Below, piece by piece: positions 58,850 through 64,000 of a stretch of DNA of 64,000 bases; position 1 is the stretch's first letter; each line of letters begins with the position of its first letter. The notes under the pieces are model-generated. The model did not search any database, was not told the origin of the DNA, and worked only from the letters and a program-made list of their open reading frames with translations. Origin of the DNA: Thermocrispum agreste DSM 44070 (GTDB lineage Bacteria > Actinomycetota > Actinomycetes > Mycobacteriales > Pseudonocardiaceae); contig NZ_ATYX01000007.1 of NCBI RefSeq assembly GCF_000427905.1, positions 124,001-188,000 of the forward strand, written 5' to 3'. Made by a program: the position numbers and the translations under genes.

Positions 58850-60057
58850 GAGGCGACCCCCTCGAACAGCGCCGCCATCCCCTGGCCACCGCCGATGCAC
58901 ATCGTCTCCAGCGCCAGACGCCCGCCGCGACGCCGGAGTTCGTGCAGCATGGTCGCCAGAATGCGCGCCCCGGTCGCACCGATCGGATGGCCGAGCGAGA
59001 TGCCCGAGCCGTTGACGTTGAGCCGGTCGTCGATCTCCTCGGGCTTGACTCCCCAGCCCTTGAGCACCCCGAGAACCTGCCCGGCGAACGCCTCGTTGAG
59101 CTCGATCAGGTCCAGATCGTCGAACGAGACCCCGGTGCGCTCGAACAGTTTGGCCACCGCAGGCACCGGACCGAGCCCCATCGTGGCCGGCTCGCAGCCC
59201 ACGGCGGTCCATGCGCGCAGGAATCCGAGCGGTTCCAGGTTCAGCTCGTCGAGCACGTCCTCCGCGACGACCAGGCAGGCCGCGGCGGCGTCGTTCTGCT
59301 GGCTGGCGTTGCCCGCCGTGACCGTGCCGCCCGGGATGATCGGGCGCAGCGTGGCGAGGGTTTCCGGCGTCGTGTCCGGCCGGATGCCCTCGTCCTGCGC
59401 GCACGTCACCGGCTCGCCGGTGCGCTGCGGCACCTCGACGGGGACGACTTCCTCGGCGAACTTCCCCGCCCGCCATGCCGCGGCGGCCCGCTGATGGCTG
59501 CGGGCGGCGAAGGCATCCGCCTCCTCCCGGGTGATGCCGAAGCGGCCTGCCACGTTCTCGGCGGTCTCGATCATCCCGCTGATCGGCCCGAACCGCCATT
59601 CCGGCTGGGATCGTTCCCTGCCCCGGTCGAGCCGGTCGTAGAACGTCACGTTGCCCGACCGCCTGCCCCATCGCAGGTCCGTCGTGTAGTGCTCGATGTT
59701 GCTCATGCTCTCCACGCCGCCCGCGACGACCACGTCGGCGTTGCCGGTCTGCACCATCATCGCGGCGGTGACCACCGCCTGCAGGCCGCCGCCGCACCGG
59801 CGATCCGTCTGCAACCCCGGCACCTCGATCGGCAATCCCGCGTGCAACGCGACCCACCTGCCGATGCACGGCGCTTCGGAGTTGGCGTAGGACTGCGCGA
59901 GCACCACGTCGTCCACCCGCGCCGGATCGAGGCCGGTGCGCCTGACGAGCTCCTTGACGACGACCGCGGCAAGGTCCTCCGCCGGGACCGGCCGCAACGT
60001 GCCGCCGAAAGCACCCACGGGTGTGCGCAGCGGGCTGACGATCGCCGCACGTCTCAT
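58846..60057 (-). CDS. Acetyl-CoA C-acyltransferase (FadA-type thiolase)
   Basis: A 403-residue degradative thiolase. Cys88 in GLQTDRRCGGGLQAVV is the nucleophile; LIELNEAFAGQVLGVL, SGISLGHPIGATGARILATM and METMCIGGGQGMAALFEG give the other active-site loops. It cleaves 3-ketoacyl-CoA with CoA. The start overlaps the CoA-transferase stop and its own stop overlaps the next gene's GTG, so it is in the middle of a tightly coupled set. Together with the SCP-x thiolase it allows two different thiolytic steps. Confidence 0.94.
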   Translation of the reverse strand: MRRAAIVSPLRTPVGAFGGTLRPVPAEDLAAVVVKELVRRTGLDPARVDDVVLAQSYANSEAPCIGRWVALHAGLPIEVPGLQTDRRCGGGLQAVVTAAMMVQTGNADVVVAGGVESMSNIEHYTTDLRWGRRSGNVTFYDRLDRGRERSQPEWRFGPISGMIETAENVAGRFGITREEADAFAARSHQRAAAAWRAGKFAEEVVPVEVPQRTGEPVTCAQDEGIRPDTTPETLATLRPIIPGGTVTAGNASQQNDAAAACLVVAEDVLDELNLEPLGFLRAWTAVGCEPATMGLGPVPAVAKLFERTGVSFDDLDLIELNEAFAGQVLGVLKGWGVKPEEIDDRLNVNGSGISLGHPIGATGARILATMLHELRRRGGRLALETMCIGGGQGMAALFEGVAS

Positions 60058-61328
60058 ACCAGCACTCCACTTCGCTCGACAGCTTCCTCCAGCGCCCGGC
60101 GGTGATCCGGATGCGCGATCGCCAGCATCCGTTCGTACCGCGAGCGCAACGGCTGACCACGCAGGTCGGCCACCCCGTACTCGGTCACCACCAGGCCGGC
60201 ATCCGCGCGCGCCGTGCTCACCGGCCCGGACAGCGCGGGCACGATCCGGCTCGTGCTCCCCGCGGTGGACGGCAGCGCCACGATCGGCAACCCGCCCTTG
60301 GACCTGGCCGCACCGCGCAGGAAGTCCACCGCACCACCGACGGCTCCGACGTAGTCCCCGGCGACGAGTTCGGCGTTGATCTGCCCGGAAAGGTCGACCT
60401 CCACCGCCGAGTTGATGGCGACCAGACGGTCCTGCGCGGCCAGCACCGACAAGTCGTGGGTGTAACCGGTCTCGCGCAGCTGCACCGCGGGGTTGCGGTG
60501 CGCGAAGGAGAACAACCGCCGGGTGCCCATCAGCATCCCGCCCACCGACCGGCCCCGGTCCAGGCTCTTGCGCGCGTTGGTGATCACCCCGGCCTCCATC
60601 AGGTCGGCCACGGCGTCACTGATCAGTCCCGAGTGCACACCGAGATCGCGGCGGTCGGACAGCTGGGCCAGCACGGCATCGGGCAACGCCCCGATCCCGA
60701 ACTGCAGGGTTGCGCCGTCGTCGATCAACGAGGCCACATTGGCCGCCACACGCTCGACGACCGGGTCGGCCGGCTTGGGTTTCGCCTCCGCAGGCGGCCG
60801 GGAGGTGGGCACCACGACGTCCACGTCCTCCGCGGTCAGCCAGCGTGAGCACTGCGTCTGCGGCACCTGATCGTTGATCTCCGCGATGACCACCCGGGCC
60901 GTGTCGATCGCCGCCGAGTAATAGTCGTCGCCGAGGCCGAGCGAGTAGCGTCCGTGCGCGTCGGGCGCCGACAGTTGCAGCAGCACCACGTCGGCACGCA
61001 ACGGGCCGCGGGTCAGCAGGCCCGGCAGCATCGAGTAGTGCACCGGCGTCACGTCCATGGCGCCGGCCCGGACCATGTGCCGGTTGACTCCGCTGCCGCA
61101 GTAGGAGACGAAGGAGATCCGGTCGGCGACCTCCGGCTGCACCGTCCCGGTCACCGGGATGCCGACGAAACACCGGATCGGTCCGATGCGGTCGCGCTGC
61201 CGCAGCAACGCCGTCGTCAGGGTGACCGGCTCGGCGCAGGCCTGCCCCCAGACCACGGTGTCACCGGGACGGACGAACTCGGCGAAGTCGATCTCCTCCG
61301 GCTCGCGCACGATCGCCGGGCGCGTCAT
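60054..61328 (-). CDS. CoA-transferase / acetyl-CoA hydrolase family
   Basis: A 424-residue family I CoA-transferase of the 4-hydroxybutyrate/acetate CoA-transferase type. It has GDTVVWGQACAEPVTLTTAL near the N-terminus and GATLQFGIGALPDAVLAQLS with LGVHSGLISDAVADLMEAG in the second half. A catalytic Glu is expected downstream but I cannot single it out with confidence. Such enzymes move CoA from acetyl- or succinyl-CoA to a carboxylic acid, so there could be an alternative activation route beside the CoA ligase, or release of the acid. Its stop overlaps the thiolase start. Confidence 0.9.
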   Translation of the reverse strand: MTRPAIVREPEEIDFAEFVRPGDTVVWGQACAEPVTLTTALLRQRDRIGPIRCFVGIPVTGTVQPEVADRISFVSYCGSGVNRHMVRAGAMDVTPVHYSMLPGLLTRGPLRADVVLLQLSAPDAHGRYSLGLGDDYYSAAIDTARVVIAEINDQVPQTQCSRWLTAEDVDVVVPTSRPPAEAKPKPADPVVERVAANVASLIDDGATLQFGIGALPDAVLAQLSDRRDLGVHSGLISDAVADLMEAGVITNARKSLDRGRSVGGMLMGTRRLFSFAHRNPAVQLRETGYTHDLSVLAAQDRLVAINSAVEVDLSGQINAELVAGDYVGAVGGAVDFLRGAARSKGGLPIVALPSTAGSTSRIVPALSGPVSTARADAGLVVTEYGVADLRGQPLRSRYERMLAIAHPDHRRALEEAVERSGVLV

Positions 61329-61332
61329 GCGC

Positions 61333-61587
61333 TCATGCTTCCTCTCGCCAGCGGTGCGCCGACGGATCCAGCAGCCGCCGCAAGTGCTCGTCCGGCAGCC
61401 AGGCGATCGTCTCCAGCTCCAGCGCGTCGAGGTAACGCACGTGCCCGGTCCGCAGGTCCTCCAGCTTCAACCGGGGCCCGTTGCCCTGGTGATCGACGCT
61501 GACCGCGACCTCGGCGAACTCGCTGCCCACGACCTCCGGCTCGGCCGGGCCGATCACCACGCCGCGGCCGTCCTGCTCGTCCGTCAT
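61333..61587 (-). CDS. Small conserved-looking protein of unknown function
   Basis: An 84-residue acidic protein without a motif I recognise (MTDEQDGRGVVIGPAEPEVV, ending LLDPSAHRWREEA). It has no signal or membrane segment. It lies between the Rieske beta subunit and the CoA-transferase with 11 and 4 bp spacing, so it is part of the operon. Similar small proteins appear in actinobacterial ring-dioxygenase operons, sometimes loosely annotated as dihydrodiol dehydrogenase, which its size rules out as a full enzyme. A helper role for the oxygenase is possible. Confidence 0.7.
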   Translation of the reverse strand: MTDEQDGRGVVIGPAEPEVVGSEFAEVAVSVDHQGNGPRLKLEDLRTGHVRYLDALELETIAWLPDEHLRRLLDPSAHRWREEA

Positions 61588-61598
61588 CCGCCCTCCTC

Positions 61599-62087
61599 CT
61601 AGATCAGGAACGACAGCGTGGGCAGCGGCCGGTCCTTGTTCACCAAGCTGACCTTCTTGTAGGCCATGCGGATCTCACCGTCGACCACGCGCAGCTTGTA
61701 GGTCAGCCGCCCGGCCCAGAGCTCCATGCCACGGGCGCGGGACTCGACGAGCACGAAGTTCGCCCCCACCACCGTGTCCGATCCCTCGGTGGCGAGGATC
61801 TCGACGTTGGAGATCACCCGCCGGAGGTTGGACGGCGGGGACTGCGAGTAGCGTTTGCCGGTGCGCAGCTGCTTGAGCCGGGTCGCGATCCGGCTCCGGT
61901 TGTCGTAGATGACCGAGACCTGGCTCCGCGGATCCGCCGCGTCGTCACCGGCGGGCACCCAATAGATGGCGTCGTCGGTCCACAACGCCTCCCAGGCGTC
62001 GTAGTCGTGTTCGTCCGCGTACCGCGCCTCGCGGTACAGGAACTGCTCGATCTGCCGCAGGTCCAATGCCGTGCCTGCCGCGGTCAC
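61599..62087 (-). CDS. Aromatic-ring-hydroxylating dioxygenase beta subunit
   Basis: A 162-residue NTF2-fold structural subunit: QIEQFLYREARYADEHDYDA, WTDDAIYWVPAGDDAADPRS, VIYDNRSRIATRLKQLRTGK and the C-terminal DRPLPTLSFLI are typical. It forms an alpha3-beta3 complex with the Rieske subunit and has no cofactor. The GTG start at 62087 overlaps the alpha-subunit stop by 4 bp, giving stoichiometric translation. A long upstream open frame to 63095 is only a shadow of the alpha gene. Confidence 0.95.
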   Translation of the reverse strand: MTAAGTALDLRQIEQFLYREARYADEHDYDAWEALWTDDAIYWVPAGDDAADPRSQVSVIYDNRSRIATRLKQLRTGKRYSQSPPSNLRRVISNVEILATEGSDTVVGANFVLVESRARGMELWAGRLTYKLRVVDGEIRMAYKKVSLVNKDRPLPTLSFLI

Positions 62088-63373
62088 TTCCCGACCTCCA
62101 TCAGCTTCCTGTAGTGCGCCCAGAAGCCGCGCATCCCGGTCTCGTCGGTGGCGTTCCCGACCCGCAGCCCGCGCTCGTCGAGCCGTTCCCGGTGCACGCC
62201 GCGCTTGATCTCGAACCACTCGGGCCGCAGCTGTTCGGCACCCAGCTGGTTCCGCTCGTACATCTCGGTGTCGTCGGCCAGCAGCATGCCCGCCGGTCCC
62301 ACCGATCCGATCGACTGCGACACCATCCGCCGGTTCAGCTCGGGCGCGCCCTTGAGCTGCACGGCCGTGGCGTGCTGAACGCATTCGTCGACCGCCAGCG
62401 GCTGGATCATGAAGACCTGGATCTCCGCGATGAACAGGTTCGGGAAGATCATCACGTGCGGGGCGCCCTCGACGAGGATCTTCTCCGCTTCCTCGCCGTA
62501 GACCTCGCGCATCTTCGCGACGTAGTCCGGGACGCGGTCCTCGGTGGTGCCGAACCATCGCATCGGCTGTCCGTGCCGGCGGAACTCCGGGCGCAGGTCG
62601 TTCTCGCTGTGCCCGTTGCCCAGGTCGCGGGTCACCGCCACGGACTTCTCGCTGTACAGCGCGCCGATGGGGCTGCCGGTGACGCTGAAGATCGAGCCGT
62701 GCACGAACTGCGGGTGGTAGCCGTCGGTCTCGTTCTCCACCAGCAGCTTCCAGTTGGCCCTCGTCCGGTGCTTGAGCCATCCGGCGGTCAGTTCGACCTC
62801 GCCCTCGGGCGACAGCCGGCACAACCGGTCGATCTCCCCTGCGGCGTGACCGAGGTGTTCGCGCAGCGTAGGACCGTCGTCGGCCAGGCTGGCGAAGACG
62901 AAGCCCCGGTAGGAGTCCACTCGCGCAGCCCTGGCCATCCCCTGCTTGAGCTTCCCGCGACCGCCGTAGCCCTGGTGGTACGGGTAGCCGAGCAGTTCGC
63001 CGTCGTTGCGGAAGGTCCAACCGTGGTACGGGCAGCGGAACGAGTTCGAGTGGCCGCGCTCGTCCTCGCACACCAGATTGCCGCGATGCGGGCACCTGTT
63101 GAGCAGCACATGGACCCTGCCGTCACGGTCCCGTGTCATCACCACGTCCTGCGGCCCGATGCTCTTGCGCACGTAATCGCCGGGCTGCCGCACCTCGCTC
63201 TCGTGCCCCACGAACACCCACGTGCGGTACCAGATCCGCGCCAGTTCCTCGGCGAAGATCCGGGGATCGGTGTAGAGGCTGCCGTGCACCCGGTCCGGCT
63301 GGATCAGCGCCGCGTAGTCGGGGCGATCGGTGGCAGCCGGTGGCATCGCTGTCTGCGACACTGTGGCAGTCAC
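62084..63373 (-). CDS. Rieske aromatic-ring-hydroxylating dioxygenase alpha subunit
   Basis: A 429-residue catalytic subunit that cis-dihydroxylates or monooxygenates a ring with O2. The Rieske centre is CPHRGNL (Cys94, His96) and CPYHGWTF (Cys114, His117); the mononuclear iron site is NETDGYHPQFVH (Asp217, His220, His225). The sequence resembles the benzoate/anthranilate/salicylate-type group. GTG 63373 is preferred because GAAGGAG lies 8 nt upstream; GTG 63382 would overlap that site. Electron supply is likely from the 3Fe-4S ferredoxin and reductase at the end of the same set. A CoA ligase gene ends 18 bp upstream. Confidence 0.95.
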   Translation of the reverse strand: MTATVSQTAMPPAATDRPDYAALIQPDRVHGSLYTDPRIFAEELARIWYRTWVFVGHESEVRQPGDYVRKSIGPQDVVMTRDRDGRVHVLLNRCPHRGNLVCEDERGHSNSFRCPYHGWTFRNDGELLGYPYHQGYGGRGKLKQGMARAARVDSYRGFVFASLADDGPTLREHLGHAAGEIDRLCRLSPEGEVELTAGWLKHRTRANWKLLVENETDGYHPQFVHGSIFSVTGSPIGALYSEKSVAVTRDLGNGHSENDLRPEFRRHGQPMRWFGTTEDRVPDYVAKMREVYGEEAEKILVEGAPHVMIFPNLFIAEIQVFMIQPLAVDECVQHATAVQLKGAPELNRRMVSQSIGSVGPAGMLLADDTEMYERNQLGAEQLRPEWFEIKRGVHRERLDERGLRVGNATDETGMRGFWAHYRKLMEVGK

Positions 63374-63391
63374 GCTGCACACTCCTTCGCT

Positions 63392-64000
63392 TCAGTTGCT
63401 GGCGGCGGCCGCCAGCTGCTTCTTCGCCCACTCCACGAGCCGGAACTTCTGCACCTTGCCCGTCGGCGTGGTGGGCAGGTCGGAGGCTTCGAGGAACAGC
63501 ACGTGCTTGGGCACCTTGAAGCGGGCCAGCTTCTGCTTGCACAGGGAGACGACCTCGTCGGCGGTGATGTCCTGGCCCGGCGCGCGCACGACGCACACGC
63601 ACCCCACGTCACCCCAGCGCTCGTCCGGGATGCCGATCGCGTAGGCCTGGCTGATCGCCGGGTGCTTGCTCAACAGGTCCTCGATCTCCTTGGGCATCAC
63701 CAGCTCGCCGCCGCTCTTGTAGAGCTCCTTGCTGCGCCCGGTGATCTCCAGGTAGCCGTCCTCCCGCACCCGCCCGAGGTCGCCGGAACGGATCCAGCCG
63801 TCCTGGATCGCCGCGGCCGTCTCCTCGGGTTTGTTCCAGAAGCCGAGCATGTTCGTCGGGCCCTTGGACGCCAGCTCGCCCTCGGTGTGCGGGGGAAGGT
63901 CCTCCCCGGTCATCGGATCGACCGTCTTGTACACGGTCAGCGCGTCCTGGCCGGGGACGCCCGCGCTACCGGCGAGCTTGGGCCTGCCGACCGTGGTGGC
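63392..64000 (-). CDS. AMP-forming acyl/aryl-CoA ligase, N-terminus beyond window
   Basis: The C-terminal 202 residues of an adenylate-forming CoA ligase. A7 is DGWIRSGDLGRVREDGYLEI, A8 ITGRSKELYKSGGELVMPKE, and the A10 lysine is TPTGKVQKFRLVEW. The reading frame continues to the window edge without a stop (GRPKLAGSAGVPGQDAL). It belongs to the medium-chain/aryl-CoA or cyclohexane-type ligases. As the first visible gene of the catabolic set it should activate the substrate acid before or after ring hydroxylation. The substrate pocket lies outside the window. Confidence 0.92.
   Translation of the reverse strand, partial: ATTVGRPKLAGSAGVPGQDALTVYKTVDPMTGEDLPPHTEGELASKGPTNMLGFWNKPEETAAAIQDGWIRSGDLGRVREDGYLEITGRSKELYKSGGELVMPKEIEDLLSKHPAISQAYAIGIPDERWGDVGCVCVVRAPGQDITADEVVSLCKQKLARFKVPKHVLFLEASDLPTTPTGKVQKFRLVEWAKKQLAAAASN

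Overview
The window is high-GC actinobacterial chromosome, most like the Pseudonocardiaceae (a Saccharopolyspora or Amycolatopsis relative). This is inferred from composition, frequent GTG starts, leaderless-looking promoters, a FilP/Scy-type coiled-coil protein, a DosR/DevR orthologue, an ANTAR protein, a SARP/AfsR regulator and an actinobacterial alkB-rubredoxin operon. There is no insertion sequence, phage gene, integrase or CRISPR array. All identifications come from reading the sequence; no database search was run.

Region 1 (1-4.6 kb) is a conserved metabolic and growth block: thiolase, methylmalonyl-CoA epimerase, crotonyl-CoA carboxylase/reductase, a FilP-like filament protein and a universal stress protein. 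Region 2 (4.6-13.4 kb) holds proA, late cobalamin genes (cobQ divergent from cobU-cobT-cobS), an MpaB-type oxygenase and an ABC exporter with a small XRE regulator. B12 synthesis near the epimerase and Ccr fits a lineage that depends on methylmalonyl-CoA. Region 3 (14-20.2 kb) is an alkane hydroxylase operon (alkB, rubredoxin, rubredoxin reductase, TetR) followed by a MarR/oxidoreductase divergon with clear operators. Region 4 (20-33 kb) is mixed housekeeping: FAD/Fe-S D-2-hydroxyacid dehydrogenase, PhoD phosphatase, long-chain acyl-CoA ligase, DevR-like regulator with an ANTAR gene, CDF metal transporter, tRNA-Arg(CCG), acyl-CoA synthetase and menC. Region 5 (32.7-43.7 kb) has a hydrolase, a frameshifted OleD-like glycosyltransferase, a GNAT and a TetR, then an MFS exporter with a signal-less binding-protein homologue divergent from a complete peptide/nickel-type ABC importer.

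Region 6 (44-50.4 kb) holds a prim-pol-like protein, a SARP regulator, a TetR regulator and a secreted alpha/beta hydrolase, separated by long intergenic stretches with tandem repeats. Region 7 (50.9-64 kb) is the most notable: thirteen consecutive minus-strand genes, many with overlapping starts and stops. They encode a CoA ligase, a two-subunit Rieske oxygenase, a small protein, a CoA-transferase, two thiolases, an HMG-CoA-synthase-like/DUF35 fusion, a SnoaL/enoyl-CoA hydratase fusion, an acyl-CoA dehydrogenase, a CrtI-like flavoprotein, a 3Fe-4S-type ferredoxin and a ferredoxin reductase. Together they look like a complete ring-hydroxylating and beta-oxidation-like catabolic pathway for an acid activated as its CoA ester; the substrate cannot be named from sequence. 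A second theme is the number of short tandem repeats between genes (22 bp three times; also 17, 25, 35, about 50 and 63 bp).
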